From Pseudomonas cerasi (lineage in GTDB: Bacteria; Pseudomonadota; Gammaproteobacteria; Pseudomonadales; Pseudomonadaceae), in assembly GCF_900074915.1 (NCBI RefSeq), contig NZ_LT222319.1, positions 3,133,001-3,197,000 of the forward strand: a stretch of DNA of 64,000 bases, written 5' to 3'. Positions 34,779 to 45,500 of this stretch are shown here, piece after piece. A program made the position numbers and the translations under genes. The stretch's first letter is position 1. Every line of letters begins with the position of its first letter. Below the pieces are notes generated by a model that was not told the origin of the DNA, did not search any database, and was given only the letters and a program-made list of their open reading frames with translations.

Positions 34779-36995
34779 CTACAACCCTGCCATCAGTTTT
34801 TCCTTGCTGATCGGCAGGCTGCGTACCCGTTTGCCCGTCGCGTGATACACCGCATTGGCCACTGCCGCCGCCAGCCCGGTCACACCAATCTCGCCGATAC
34901 CACGTGCGCCGAATTCACCCAGGTTGTAATCCGGATAATCGAGCAGCAGGACGTCGATGTCCGGCTGATCCGCATGCACCGGCACAACGTACTCGGCATA
35001 GTTGTTATTGACCGGCATGCCGCTGCGCGGATCGTATTCACCGGCCTCGAACAAGGCCATACCGATGCCCATCACAATTGCGCCTTCCACCTGATTGCGT
35101 GCTGCCAGCGGGTTGACCACTTTGCCCACGTCAATGGCACTGACCACCCGCGAGACGCGCAGGCTGGAAATGCCCGGATCCCAGCGCACCTCGACAAAAT
35201 GCACACCGAACGAGCGGAACGAGTACTTGCCCGCTTCAGGCATGCCGCTCTGGAAAGTGCCCTCGGCACGCGACAGGCGCTGACCGTTCAGCACATCGAC
35301 GAAGCTCGCACGCTGCTCACCCATGACCAGTTGACCGTTCTCGACCTTGATCGATTCGGCGTCCTGTCCGGCGAACACTGCATCCTTGCTGACGGCGTAC
35401 TGGCGCAGCTTCTGCAACGCTTCGCGGGTGGCACCGGCAATCGCCGGCATGACGCTGGCGGTGACCCAAGAGCCGCCGGATACCGGGCCTGCCGGGAACG
35501 ACGAACTGCCCAGTTCCACCTCGACGCGCTCCATGGGAATGCCGGTCAACTGGCTGACGGTCTGCGCGACGATGGTGTAAGTGCCGGTGCCGATGTCCTG
35601 CAAGCCGCACTGAGCCAGGGCCGTGCCATCGGAACGCAGAATGACCCGCGCATCGGTAGGCACCTGATAGGCTTCCCAATTGCAGGCGCCCATGCCGTAA
35701 CCAATGATTTCATCGCCTTCGCGCATCGAACCGACTTCAGCCTTGCGCGCCTGCCAGCCAAACCGTTCGGCGGCCTTGTCGATGGCTTCAGGCAAGTGAT
35801 TACTGGACCACGGCAGGCCCGCGCTCTGATCCTTGTCAGAGAGGTTCAGCTTGCGGAATGCCAGAGGGTCCATGCCACTGGCCAGGGCCATTTCATCAAT
35901 GGCCGACTCCAGTGCAAACAGGCCCGGGGCCGCGCCCGGCGCGCGCATGGAGGTCGGCGTGCCGCGGTTGATGGGGCTGATCTTGTGGCTGACCAGCACG
36001 TTATCGCAGGCATACAGGCTTTTGGTCACGCCACCGCAGTTTTCGGTGTAGTCATCGAGCATCGAGGTGTTGTTGAACGACTCGTGACGAATCGATACCA
36101 GCTTGCCGCTCGCATCGGTGGCCAGACGCAGGCGCTGGCGAGTTTCCGGGCGGTGCCCCACCGTGGTGAACATCTGCGCACGCGGCAGCACTAGCTGCAC
36201 CGGTCGCCCGGTGACTTTCGCAGCGGCGCACGCTGCGACCGAATGCGGCCACGGCCACAGCTTGCCGCCAAAGCCCGAGCCTATGAAGGGCGCGCGTACT
36301 TCCACCCGGTCGGGGGAAAGGTCAAAGACGTTGGCCAGCAGGTTGCGGTGGTTGACCACGCCCTGGGTGCTTTCATAGACAAACAGCTTGCCGTCCTGCC
36401 ACCACGCAGTGCTGGCGTGCATTTCCATCGGGTTGTGCACTTCGACCGGCGTGGTGTAGGTCTGATCGACTTTCACTTTTGCACCGTCGAAGGCGCTGTC
36501 CGGATTACCCCGATTGTGCCCTGCGCCGCCATCGCGGGCGCCGTTGACGCGCATACCTTCGTCAAGGTCCTTGACCGCTGGACGCTCGTCATAATCAACC
36601 GTCACGCGATAGGCCGCCGCCCTCGCCTGCTCGAAGCTTTCGGCCACCACCAGAGCGACAAACTGGCCAGGGTAATAGACCCGGTCATCCTCGAACGGCA
36701 GGCGATGCTCGTCGGCCTTGCTGGCCGAAAGCATCTTGGCGAAGCTCAGCTTGGTGTTCGGAGTACGGTGCAACGAGGGGAAGTTGTCGTGGTGAAAGAT
36801 ATCGACCACGCCAGGCATCGCCTTGGCCTGCTGATCCTTTATCGCCACCACGCGCCCGTTGGCGATGGTGCTGTAGACGCCATAGGCGTAAAGCATCTTG
36901 CCCATCGGATGGTCCGCGGCATAGCGCGCCTGACCACTGACTTTCTTGCCGCCGTCGATACGACGCTGCGGCACACCAATGATGTTTTCACTCAT
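34779..36995 (-). CDS. paoC: Periplasmic aldehyde oxidoreductase, molybdenum-binding subunit (PaoC-like)
   Basis: A 738-residue large subunit of the xanthine-oxidase family, close in length to E. coli PaoC (732). It starts IGVPQRRIDGGKKVSGQARYAADHP. Cofactor-binding stretches such as GSGFGGKLWPWPH and RAPGAAPGLFALESAIDEMA are visible, and the catalytic glutamate is in GIGEIGVTG near the C-terminus. It would oxidise aldehydes, mostly aromatic, in the periplasm with molybdenum-cytosine dinucleotide. The operon order (Fe-S, FAD, Mo, XdhC) matches paoABCD. Confidence 0.9.
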   Translation of the reverse strand: MSENIIGVPQRRIDGGKKVSGQARYAADHPMGKMLYAYGVYSTIANGRVVAIKDQQAKAMPGVVDIFHHDNFPSLHRTPNTKLSFAKMLSASKADEHRLPFEDDRVYYPGQFVALVVAESFEQARAAAYRVTVDYDERPAVKDLDEGMRVNGARDGGAGHNRGNPDSAFDGAKVKVDQTYTTPVEVHNPMEMHASTAWWQDGKLFVYESTQGVVNHRNLLANVFDLSPDRVEVRAPFIGSGFGGKLWPWPHSVAACAAAKVTGRPVQLVLPRAQMFTTVGHRPETRQRLRLATDASGKLVSIRHESFNNTSMLDDYTENCGGVTKSLYACDNVLVSHKISPINRGTPTSMRAPGAAPGLFALESAIDEMALASGMDPLAFRKLNLSDKDQSAGLPWSSNHLPEAIDKAAERFGWQARKAEVGSMREGDEIIGYGMGACNWEAYQVPTDARVILRSDGTALAQCGLQDIGTGTYTIVAQTVSQLTGIPMERVEVELGSSSFPAGPVSGGSWVTASVMPAIAGATREALQKLRQYAVSKDAVFAGQDAESIKVENGQLVMGEQRASFVDVLNGQRLSRAEGTFQSGMPEAGKYSFRSFGVHFVEVRWDPGISSLRVSRVVSAIDVGKVVNPLAARNQVEGAIVMGIGMALFEAGEYDPRSGMPVNNNYAEYVVPVHADQPDIDVLLLDYPDYNLGEFGARGIGEIGVTGLAAAVANAVYHATGKRVRSLPISKEKLMAGL

Positions 36996-37004
36996 GAGAA
37001 ATTC

Positions 37005-37988
37005 CTAGGCCGTGAGGTCACGAAGGTTGCGGACGATGACCTGCTGTCCCAGCGGGATCTTGAAGGCGTTGTGTTCATAGCCCCGCGAGCCCTTCATCGC
37101 TAACGCTGCGACCTGCGCAAAGGTATCCAGGTCGGCACGCTGACCGATCAGCGCACGTTCGGCGTCCAGGGCACGCCACGGCTTGGTGCCCACGCCGCCC
37201 AGTGCAATGCGCGCATCGGTAATGCGCTTGCCGTCCATCACTAGAATCACGGCGCTGGACGCCAGGGCGAACTGGTACGAAGTACGGTCGCGCAGCTTCA
37301 GATAAGACGAGCGGCTGCCTGACAGCGGGGCGTCGAGTGTCACATGGGTAATGAGCTCATGGGGCGCCAGCGCGTGTTCGCGCTCTGGCGTATCACCAGG
37401 CAGCAAATGAAAGTCAGCGAACGGGATATCCCGCGAGCCATTGGCGCCCTGAACGGTAACCTGCCCGCCGATGGCCGCCATGCCGACACACATGTCTGAC
37501 GGATGCGTGGCAATGCAGTGCTCGCTGGTGCCCAGCACTGCGTGCACACTTCGGTTCATCCCGCCGATGGCTGCACACCCGGAGCCCGGCTGGCGCTTGT
37601 TACAGGCTGAAATACCATCGCGAAAATACGGGCAGCGCACACGCTGCATGAGATTGCCGGCGGTGGTCGCCTTGTTGCGCAATTGAGTCGACGCACCGGC
37701 AAGGATCGCTTCGGACAGAACCGGGTAGCGCTGCTGCACCAGCGGGTGGCTCGCCAGGTCGGTATTGCTGACCAGCGCGCCGATGCGCAGACGGCCATCC
37801 GGCAGCGACTCGACCTGCTTCAACGCCAGATGGTTGATGTCCACCAGCTGCTGCGGTTGCATCACGTCGAGCTTGACCAGATCCAGCAGCGTGGTGCCAC
37901 CAGCCAGATAGAAGCGTTGCCCCTCACCGGACGCTGTGCTGAAAGCCTGCGCGGGCGAAGCGGCACGAGCGTAGTCGAAAGTTCGCAT
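37005..37988 (-). CDS. paoB: Periplasmic aldehyde oxidoreductase, FAD-binding subunit (PaoB-like)
   Basis: A 327-residue FAD subunit (MRTFDYARAASPAQAF; FAD motif YLAGGTTLLDLVKLDV). A cysteine-rich insert (CPYFRDGISACNKRQPGSGC, then a cysteine in EHCIATHPSD) matches the extra [4Fe-4S] cluster reported for PaoB and absent from ordinary xanthine dehydrogenases. The start is set at 37988, where ATGA overlaps the stop of the Fe-S subunit gene; the frame stays open upstream but antisense to coding logic. Confidence 0.88.
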   Translation of the reverse strand: MRTFDYARAASPAQAFSTASGEGQRFYLAGGTTLLDLVKLDVMQPQQLVDINHLALKQVESLPDGRLRIGALVSNTDLASHPLVQQRYPVLSEAILAGASTQLRNKATTAGNLMQRVRCPYFRDGISACNKRQPGSGCAAIGGMNRSVHAVLGTSEHCIATHPSDMCVGMAAIGGQVTVQGANGSRDIPFADFHLLPGDTPEREHALAPHELITHVTLDAPLSGSRSSYLKLRDRTSYQFALASSAVILVMDGKRITDARIALGGVGTKPWRALDAERALIGQRADLDTFAQVAALAMKGSRGYEHNAFKIPLGQQVIVRNLRDLTA

Positions 37989-38668
37989 CAGGCGGCACCT
38001 CCCATTTTCGAGCGCGCGGATTGCACGGCAGACAGAATGTTCTTGTAAGCGCCGCAACGGCAGATATTGCCGCTCATGGCTTCTCTGACGCTGGCGTCGT
38101 CGGACGGAATGTTCGGGTCCTTGAGAATCGCGACCGCGCTCATGATCTGTCCGGAGGTGCAATAACCACACTGGTAGGCGTCGTGTTCCCAGAACGCTTC
38201 CTGTACCGGGTGCAGCTTGCCGTCCTCTGCCAGCCCTTCGATGGTGGTAATGCTGTCGCCCTGATGCTGAACGGTGATCGACAGACAGGAGTTGATCGCC
38301 AGGCCGTTGACCAGCAGCGTGCAGGCGCCGCACTGGCCGTGGTCACAGCCCTTCTTGGTGCCGGTCAGTTGCAGGCGGTCACGCAGCACATCGAGCAGAA
38401 CGGCATTGGCCGGCACGTTCAGGGTATGAACCTGGCCATTGACCTTCAACTGGATGCGCTGCTCACCCGCTGCGGGCGCGTCACTGTCTTCGACCACGGG
38501 GGCCGCAGGTTCCAAAGGCGCCGCCTGCAGCAGGCCGTCGGAGGGGATCCAGGTAGACAGCGTGGCCGCAGCAATGCCGGAGGCACCGAACTTCAGAAAG
38601 TTTCGGCGTGAGGGCTGCACGGCGCTGCTGTCGACAGCAGTTTCCTTGTGCTTCTTGGGTTCGGTCAT
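37988..38668 (-). CDS. paoA: Periplasmic aldehyde oxidoreductase, 2Fe-2S subunit (PaoA-like) with Tat signal
   Basis: A 226-residue small subunit. A twin-arginine signal (SRRNFLKFG) sits near residue 20, followed by a proline/alanine-rich linker. Two 2Fe-2S binding sets are present: GCDHGQCGACTLL with a later cysteine in NSCL, and QCGYCTSGQ with NICRCGAY. It passes electrons from the molybdenum centre to FAD, and its Tat signal exports the whole complex. First gene of the operon; ATG at 38668 is preferred over an upstream GTG. Confidence 0.9.
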   Translation of the reverse strand: MTEPKKHKETAVDSSAVQPSRRNFLKFGASGIAAATLSTWIPSDGLLQAAPLEPAAPVVEDSDAPAAGEQRIQLKVNGQVHTLNVPANAVLLDVLRDRLQLTGTKKGCDHGQCGACTLLVNGLAINSCLSITVQHQGDSITTIEGLAEDGKLHPVQEAFWEHDAYQCGYCTSGQIMSAVAILKDPNIPSDDASVREAMSGNICRCGAYKNILSAVQSARSKMGGAA

Positions 38669-39545
38669 CAGGATCACTCGGTAATAGCCGGCGCTGCTGT
38701 AAAGCGCCGGGCGTTATGGTGTGGTCAGCGGCCCGCGCGTACTCCTGCTCACTGACGTGCTGCCTTTATTTTCAGGGGGTAATCAAAGCCAAAACGCTAT
38801 CACCCGTTATAAGTGTTTAACTGGTCTGCGCTTCTAAAGTTCCAACTGTTTGACGGACGTCTGTATCCGAACATTGCGACCACACGCATGGCAGCCGTAT
38901 ACGGACCCTAACAGGAGGTCGAAGCGCTGATTAGTCAGGCAGATCCACACGCTGTTATGAGCCTGGCTCATGAATGCCAACGGCCGCATGAGCGCACTTT
39001 TCGGGGAGAGTTTCAGATCGAGTGAGGGCCATGTCCGCCTGACGGCTAAAGACCCAGGCGAAAAAGCCGATACAGATAGGCAGTGGAAGGCTGTGAAGTG
39101 TCTAAATCAACGCATTCATAGCCAATTTGATGATGGCACCTCGCAACCGGGGGGGCACATTATGCGAAAATACCGCGTCTTTGCCGGTATGCCACCGAGA
39201 GTGTGTCGCAGCACGCGTACATAAAATTGCGCGTCGAGCGTGCCTCCATTCTCCGATGCGGCGTCTCAGACTCCGTGAACAGGCTGACCAGGTGTGTCTT
39301 CGCAAGTCGCTCAGGGGCAAGACCCTCGGGCATCGCAGCGCACCAACAGAGCAAATGTCACTCATGACGCTGAATCCAATGATGATAAGAAGTCAGCGCA
39401 GCAGGACATAAATTGAGGTCTCGAGCGGTATTATATTGGCCTTGTATGTCCACCTCTAGTCCCTGTGGGTGCGAGTGTTTGTCGCAGGCTTCAATGCATG
39501 TGACGAGCCGTTTCCCAGGAGTAGTCGGCGGATGGCGTTTATCAG
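38669..39545. other. Long non-coding stretch
   Basis: About 880 bases between the paoA-like start and mqo. Only short ORFs lacking ribosome sites or recognisable content were found (for example 38970-39224). It presumably holds the paoA and mqo promoters. The base content around 39120-39440 looks less biased than the genes, so an eroded element is possible, but nothing identifiable was seen. Confidence 0.5.
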
Positions 39546-41201
39546 ATGGATGACAGAATGTTTAAAAAAGTGAACACGGCCCTCCTGGGTCTGGCCATTT
39601 CCATGGGCCTGATGCCCGTGCAGGCGGCTGAAACCAAGAAAGTCGACGTACTGCTCGTCGGCGGCGGCATCATGAGTGCCACCCTCGCCGTCTGGCTCAA
39701 CGAGCTGGAGCCGAGCTGGTCGATGGAAATGGTCGAGCGTCTCGACGGCGTCGCCGAAGAAAGCTCCAACGGCTGGAACAACGCCGGTACAGGTCACTCG
39801 GCCCTCGCCGAACTGAACTACACCCCTGAAGACAAGAACGGCAACGTCGACATCTCCAAGGCCATCGAGATCAACGAAGCGTTCCAGATCTCCCGTCAGT
39901 TCTGGTCCTGGCAGGTCAAGACCGGCGTCCTGAAAGACCCGCGCTCGTTCATCAACTCCACGCCGCACATGAGCTTCGTGTGGGGCGACAACAACATCCA
40001 GTTCCTGCGCAAGCGTTACGCAGCATTGCAAGCCAGCCCGTTGTTCAGCGGCATGCAGTACTCCGAAGACCACGAGCAGATCAAGAAGTGGGTCCCGTTG
40101 ATGATGGAAGGTCGTGACCCGGCGCAGAAGCTGGCCGTGACCTGGAGCCCGATCGGCACCGACGTCAACTTCGGCGAGATCACCCGCCAGTTCGTCGCCA
40201 ATCTGAAAGCCAAGCAGAATTTCAATCTGCAGTTGTCGAGCGAAGTCGAAGACATCAATCACAACGACGACGGCACCTGGCGCGTCAAGTACAAGAACCT
40301 GAAAGACGGTACTGTCACCGAGACCGACACCAAGTTCCTGTTCATCGGTGCCGGCGGTGCGGCCCTGCATCTGCTGCAGGAATCCGGTATTCCTGAAGCC
40401 AAGGAATACGGCGGCTTCCCGGTCGGCGGTTCGTGGCTTGTCACTGACAACCAGACCCTGGCCATGCAGCATATGGGCAAGGCCTACGGTATCGCGTCGA
40501 CTGGCGCGCCACCCATGTCGGTTCCGCACCTGGACACCCGTGTTCTGGATGGCAAGCGCGTGATCCTGTTTGGCCCATTCGCAACCTTCTCGACCAAGTT
40601 CCTGAAAAACGGTTCCTATTTCGACCTGCTGACCAGCACCACCACGCATAACGTGTGGCCAATGACTCGCGTCGGTATCGAACAGTACCCGCTGATCGAA
40701 TACCTCGCCGGTCAGGTGATGATGTCTGACGACGATCGCTTCGCTGCCCTGCAGCAGTACTTCCCGAACGCCAAGAAAGAAGACTGGCGCCTGATGCAAG
40801 CCGGTCAGCGCGTACAGATCATCAAGCGTGACGAAGAGAAAGGCGGCGTCCTGAAGCTGGGTACCGAAATCGTTGCTTCCAAGGACGGCAGCATTGCCGG
40901 CCTGCTGGGTGCTTCGCCAGGTGCCTCGACTGCAGCGCCGATCATGCTGGGCGTGCTTGAGAAAGTCTTCAAGGACAAGGTAGCGACTCCGGAATGGCAG
41001 GCAAAACTGCACCAGATCGTGCCTAGCTACGGCACCAAGCTGAACAACAATCCGGACCGTGTTGCCGAGGAATGGGCTTACACATCCGAAGTTCTGCAGC
41101 TGACACCGCCACCACCGGTGAACAAGACAGGTAATGCTCCAACACCTGCACCTGCTGCCCAGCCAGCGAAAAGCAATCCAGCCAGTGACATGGCGCTCTA
41201 A
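39546..41201 (+). CDS. mqo: Malate:quinone oxidoreductase
   Basis: A 551-residue FAD-dependent, membrane-associated enzyme that oxidises malate to oxaloacetate and reduces quinone, a TCA-cycle step widely used in Pseudomonas. The N-terminus has a signal-like segment ending VQAAETKK, then the FAD dinucleotide motif [16 protein letters not shown] and the family segment [33 protein letters not shown] near the C-terminus is also typical. The tail is Pro/Ala/Gln-rich. ATG at 39546 or 39558 (four codons later) may be the start. A strong terminator follows. Confidence 0.92.
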   Translation: MDDRMFKKVNTALLGLAISMGLMPVQAAETKKVDVLLVGGGIMSATLAVWLNELEPSWSMEMVERLDGVAEESSNGWNNAGTGHSALAELNYTPEDKNGNVDISKAIEINEAFQISRQFWSWQVKTGVLKDPRSFINSTPHMSFVWGDNNIQFLRKRYAALQASPLFSGMQYSEDHEQIKKWVPLMMEGRDPAQKLAVTWSPIGTDVNFGEITRQFVANLKAKQNFNLQLSSEVEDINHNDDGTWRVKYKNLKDGTVTETDTKFLFIGAGGAALHLLQESGIPEAKEYGGFPVGGSWLVTDNQTLAMQHMGKAYGIASTGAPPMSVPHLDTRVLDGKRVILFGPFATFSTKFLKNGSYFDLLTSTTTHNVWPMTRVGIEQYPLIEYLAGQVMMSDDDRFAALQQYFPNAKKEDWRLMQAGQRVQIIKRDEEKGGVLKLGTEIVASKDGSIAGLLGASPGASTAAPIMLGVLEKVFKDKVATPEWQAKLHQIVPSYGTKLNNNPDRVAEEWAYTSEVLQLTPPPPVNKTGNAPTPAPAAQPAKSNPASDMAL

Positions 41202-41221
41202 GGCTTTCACAGCTTGAGCAA

Positions 41222-41260
41222 AGCCCCGCCAGACCTTGTCTGGCGGGGCTTTTTTTTTCA
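41222..41260 (+). terminator. Intrinsic terminator of mqo
   Basis: Stem AGCCCCGCCAG / CTGGCGGGGCT with a short loop and nine T residues, just after the mqo stop. Confidence 0.95.
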
Positions 41261-41357
41261 CGCCGTTGCGCGGGCAATCCCTGCCCACACGAAAACAGGT
41301 CGAACTCTTCGCGTCGTTCGTTCCTCCAACCAGAACGACACACACCGAGGAACTGCA

Positions 41358-41594
41358 ATGAGCACGCATACCGACAAGCCTTCCAGCCACACGCCTGAAC
41401 AGTCCGCGCCGACGACAGACCAGTCCGGCAAGCCGGTCGATGTGGTGCACAAGGACATTGCACAGGAGAATCCCGCCACCGAAGGCGTGGATAAGGTCAT
41501 CACCCCGACTTCCATCAAGGAAAAAGAGCAGGATGCCGAAACGCTTCGTGCTAAAAACCGTGAGCTTGAGCGCAAGCTGAATGGCCAGGGCTGA
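41358..41594 (+). CDS. Small hydrophilic hypothetical protein
   Basis: A 78-residue protein with GAGGA before the ATG at 41358. It is rich in Thr, Ser, Gln and Pro in the first half and ends in a charged predicted coiled coil (KEKEQDAETLRAKNRELERKL). No signal peptide. Similar small acidic proteins are common in Pseudomonas with no assigned role. Confidence 0.65.
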   Translation: MSTHTDKPSSHTPEQSAPTTDQSGKPVDVVHKDIAQENPATEGVDKVITPTSIKEKEQDAETLRAKNRELERKLNGQG

Positions 41595-41933
41595 TTGCCC
41601 AAGCGGGCCTGTAGCAACCCAGTATTTGCCGATAATTCGCTAAAAAACGGCAGGCAGGGCCTAAAAGGCCCACACCTGCCAACTTGCAGGCATTTCCCCG
41701 CCATCGTCAGTTAAAGCTACGCGTCCAACGGGCACCTGTTATGGTGACCCACTTCCTTCCATCTCTGGCTTGTATCAGCAGAGCGCGTCATCCAGGTCTC
41801 CACGCCGCACTTTCGCGGCAACCCCGCATTTTCTTGCGCTGTCCATCCGGGCCGCTGGCCGCCCAAATTCCCGCTGCGGCCGACAAAAAACATCTGAATC
41901 GCGTTCAGCCTCGAACGACTGCACTTCGTATCA

Positions 41934-42134
41934 AGCAGCGGCTGGCTGTTCCCGGTTGAAAAACCCTATGGAAGGAAACAGGCGGTTGCAACCACCGTAA
42001 AAGTTGGCCTGCGCTTGATACACCGCAACATCGAGCGAGAACTCAAAGGCCAGGCCGACATTCAGCTCGCCCTCACAGGGATCATCTGGTCAATGCTGAT
42101 TCCCTGGCCAGACAAACCGGAAAGCCACTTATGA
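41934..42134 (+). pseudogene. Remnant of an HWE-type histidine kinase C-terminus
   Basis: The end of a sensor-kinase ATPase domain is readable as GLRLIHRNIERELKGQ and IIWSMLIPWPDK up to a TGA that overlaps the following response regulator's ATG (ATGA). Upstream, the typical WxExGG motif (WKETGG, about 41970-41987) is in a different frame, needing a one-base shift, and before that a stop (TGA at 41958-41960) interrupts the frame. The rest of the kinase cannot be found in the 340 bases before. Family assignment rests on the G(F)GxRLIxRxI and WxExGG spacing of HWE kinases. Confidence 0.7.
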
Positions 42135-42508
42135 GCTCAGAATCGGAAGACCAGACCTCGCTCCCCAAAGTATTGTTGGTAGAAGACGAGACCATGCTCG
42201 CCATGTTGATGGAGATGATGCTCGATGACCTGGGTTTCGCGACCGCCTACCACGCAAGCACGCTGAACGAAGGCATTGAATATGCGCGTAACGGCGAGTA
42301 CGACCTGGCCATCCTGGATATCAACATTATCGGCGGAGACTCGTTCCCGATAGCCGCTGCTATTGCCGATCGCGGCATACCCTTCATGTTTTGCTCGGGG
42401 TACGGGCGGCTGGGGATACCTGACGCGTGGCTCGACCGGCGATGCGTCGCCAAACCGTTCAGTGCCGAGCAACTGAGCCAGGCTTTGAGTGAGCTGTTTG
42501 AGACCTGA
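42131..42508 (+). CDS. Single-domain response regulator
   Basis: A 125-residue CheY-like receiver: VLLVEDETMLAMLMEMML (acidic pocket), phosphoacceptor Asp in LAILDINI (about residue 58) and the conserved lysine in CVAKPFS. It lacks an output domain. Such receivers commonly pair with HWE kinases (for example bacteriophytochrome-type). Here the neighbouring kinase is a remnant, so the regulator is an orphan or served by another kinase. Confidence 0.85.
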   Translation: MSSESEDQTSLPKVLLVEDETMLAMLMEMMLDDLGFATAYHASTLNEGIEYARNGEYDLAILDINIIGGDSFPIAAAIADRGIPFMFCSGYGRLGIPDAWLDRRCVAKPFSAEQLSQALSELFET

Positions 42509-42533
42509 CTCGCTACGTCGATCGGCGTCAGAA

Positions 42534-42559
42534 AGCAGGCCGGGGCGCTCCGGCCTGAC
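42534..42559. terminator. Hairpin between convergent genes
   Basis: An 8-bp perfect stem (CAGGCCGG / CCGGCCTG) with a 6-base loop sits between the response regulator (+) and the translocator gene (-). A T run is lacking, so this may be a Rho-assisted or weak bidirectional terminator. Confidence 0.55.
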
Positions 42560-42567
42560 CACTCCGA

Positions 42568-45500
42568 TTATGAAGCGATGGTGGTTTCTTCCGGCCCCGG
42601 CCACTCGCTGTCCGGCACGTCCATGAGGGTGCCGTTCTTGACTCCATCGATCTCGTACTGGGTCAGGTAGTCCCTGAGGTGATCGGAAAACCGGTCGACA
42701 CGGGTCTCCTGTTTGCCCTCCTCGATCATACCGGGAATCAGCAGCGCCACAGCGCCCACCCCGGCGGCGGCCAGTCCCAAAGTGCCGGCCAGCAACGGCA
42801 AGGCGCGCACCACACTGCCCGTTAACTGCAGGACGCCTGCTGCGCCCTCTGCCGCTGATGCCAGACCAGCCATCGCGCCCAGGGACCCGGCCGTGATGCT
42901 CATACCGCCGGCGACCAGCTCGCCTCTCCTGATCGATTTCACACCGTCAAAGATGCCATAGGCCCCTGCGGCCACTCCGGCCAGGCCACCCAGCCCTTTG
43001 GCAGCGTTTTCCAGTTTCGACAGGTTGGTGGTTATTTCCTTGTAGATGTCAGGCTCGAGCATATCCTTGATGTCCTTGAACATCGTGGTGACATTCTTGA
43101 CGCCGCCCTCGGTCAGCAAGGTAGCGCTTTGCACCGAACCTGTGGTGATGTCGACGATCTGCCGATCAGTCAGCGCCCCCGCGCCATTTGCCCCCTTGGC
43201 GATGGTGATGCCGGCCATGAACAGACCGCTGACACCATGTAGGACTCCGGCACCGGAAGCAGCCTTGATCGAAGAGTTGTCACTGAACAGGCCCAGTTCG
43301 GAAATGGACTTGGTGCCCTGACGCAACAGATCCCAATTCCCTCGGAATACGCCCAGAATCTGGTCGGACGTGGCCGGCTTGCCGTCGGCATTGGTCAGCA
43401 ACTCGGGGTTGCTTTCACTGATCTGGTCGATCAGCGACCTGACTTTCGCTTCGTCCAGTGTATCGCCGCCATCCTTGCCAAAAGCCTTCTTCAGATCCTC
43501 GAAACTGGCGTCCTTGAAGACGTTGTTCTGGGCAATGGCGGTGTAGTTTTCAGTCAGCTTGTCGTCGTATTTCCCTGTGAACTCAGGGTTCAGCGCAGCG
43601 TTATACATCGCCACTTCCATGCTGAACTGGCTGGTTGCCACTTCGAAGCTTTCAGTCTTCAACAACTCGTTGAGTCGCTCGCCCGAGACCAGCGTTTTCT
43701 CGTAGAACGATTCGAAATCCTTATTGTGCGCCGACTGTTGCACGGCCTTTTGAATTTCACCCGGATCACTCAAACCCAGAGATTCCTGAACGCTTTGAGC
43801 CGAGCTGTAGAACCGGGCCAGAGCCGTCTGCTGATCGGTCTTGCCGTCCTTGGTGTTGGCGTCCCACAGCTTGTCGAGGGCCTTGCCGGTCTTGATGTCA
43901 TTGTCGTAAGTGCCTTGCAAGGCGCTTTTCAGCGCGTCGCTGCCCTCCAGCACCTTGCTCAATTCGCTGGTCGCATTGTCGTTGTAGAACGTGACCACCT
44001 CGGGGTCCTTTTCGAGCAACGAGATATGCTCGTTGACGTCATCGAGCAGCTTTTGCGGATCGGGATGACTGCCTACGTTGTTGGCAATCTGCACCTGAGA
44101 CTTGTCGTCCTTCCACATGCCCGCACCGCTGCCCTCGACAATCAGGCTCTGGGCCGCCTTGAGTTCCTGCAGGACTGCGGCCTTCTGCTCTGCGGTGTAG
44201 TTCTGCGGATGCTCGAACACATCCTTGTCGAGCGCGTCGGTGTTGACCTTGTTGAGCAGCGTGCCCACGGCACCGACGTCTTTTGGCGCGCTATTCTTGA
44301 GGAAAGCCTGAATGTCACCGCGGCTGGCCTTGCCATCGGTGCCTTGCTCGAGCGGGCTTTTGGCATTATCGAGCAGCGCAAAGGCGCCGGGTTGCGACCA
44401 GAAGTCCAGCGCCTCCCTGACCTCCTTGTCGAGCTGCGGATGCGTGTCCCGGTAGGTCGCCAGCGCCTCGGCGGTCAGGTCCGCAGAACCGGTCTTGCCC
44501 TTGATCGCGTCATGGTTCTCGTCGAGGATTGCCGCGTAGCGGGCGATTTGCTTCGAGGCCTCATCCGCATCGGGGCTGGCTTTCAGAAAGTCTTTGTAAC
44601 TGCTGATGTCTTCGGTCTTTTTCAGCGCCGGCAGTGCATCGAAGCCCAGTTTGCCGAAGTCCTGCAAGCGTCCAGCCTCGGTGCCATGCTTCGCTTCGGC
44701 GCCTTTTGTGAAGCCGTCGACTCGACTGTTGAACGCATCCCCGCCAGACTGAATCTCACCCTTCTCGTTGTACATCGTCACCCGGTCGAGCACCTGAACC
44801 GCGCGAAAGGCAGCATTGGCGTCCTTTTCGAAATCTCCGACGCGTTCCTTGAGCATGTCCTTGACGCCGCTCTGATTGCCGAGATCCCTGAGCAACGGAT
44901 TGGCGTCGATGATCTCTTGTGCCGAGCGCGTGTCGTCCTTGGGCAGCTCCCACAGAAAGCCCAGTTTTTCGGCCTGTTCGCGGGCCTGGGTGTTGTCGCC
45001 AGCCGCCGAAATATTGCTCAATTGACCCGAGAGGCTGGAGAAACCGTGCTTGCCAAAATCCTACAGACGACCGGCTTCGGTGCCGTTACGGGCTTCGCCG
45101 CTTTTGGTGAAACCATTGATCCTGCCGTTGGCCACGTCACTGCCGACAATTCGTCCTCCACTGCTATCGAACTGTTCGATATGGGCCAGCACCTGAGTCG
45201 CTCGATAGGCTGCATCTGCGTCGGTATCGAAGTCGCCGACCTGCTCTTTGAGCATGTCCCTGACGTCACTCTGATTGCCCAGGTTTTTGAGCAAAGGGTC
45301 ACCGTCGACGATACTTCTGGCGTCCCTTTCATCGCCCTTCGGCCGCTCCCACTGAATCCCGAGCTGCTCGGCCTGTTCGCGAACCGCAGGGTCATCGGCT
45401 GGCGATCTGATTTCGTGCAGTTTGCCCTTGAGGCTCGAGAAACCGTCCTTGCCGAAATCCTTCAGACGACCGGCCTCCGTGCCGTGCCGGGCATCGCTGC

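Noticed and set aside
34842..36194. A 450-codon ORF opposite the molybdenum subunit gene
   Set aside because: No motif, and full overlap with a gene with clear family evidence.
38970..39224. An 84-codon ORF in the gap before mqo
   Set aside because: No good ribosome site, no hydrophobic or family pattern; probably chance.
39456..41450. Very long antisense ORF (664 codons) over mqo
   Set aside because: It is the mirror of a strongly biased high-GC gene. The mqo frame has clear family motifs; the antisense product has none.
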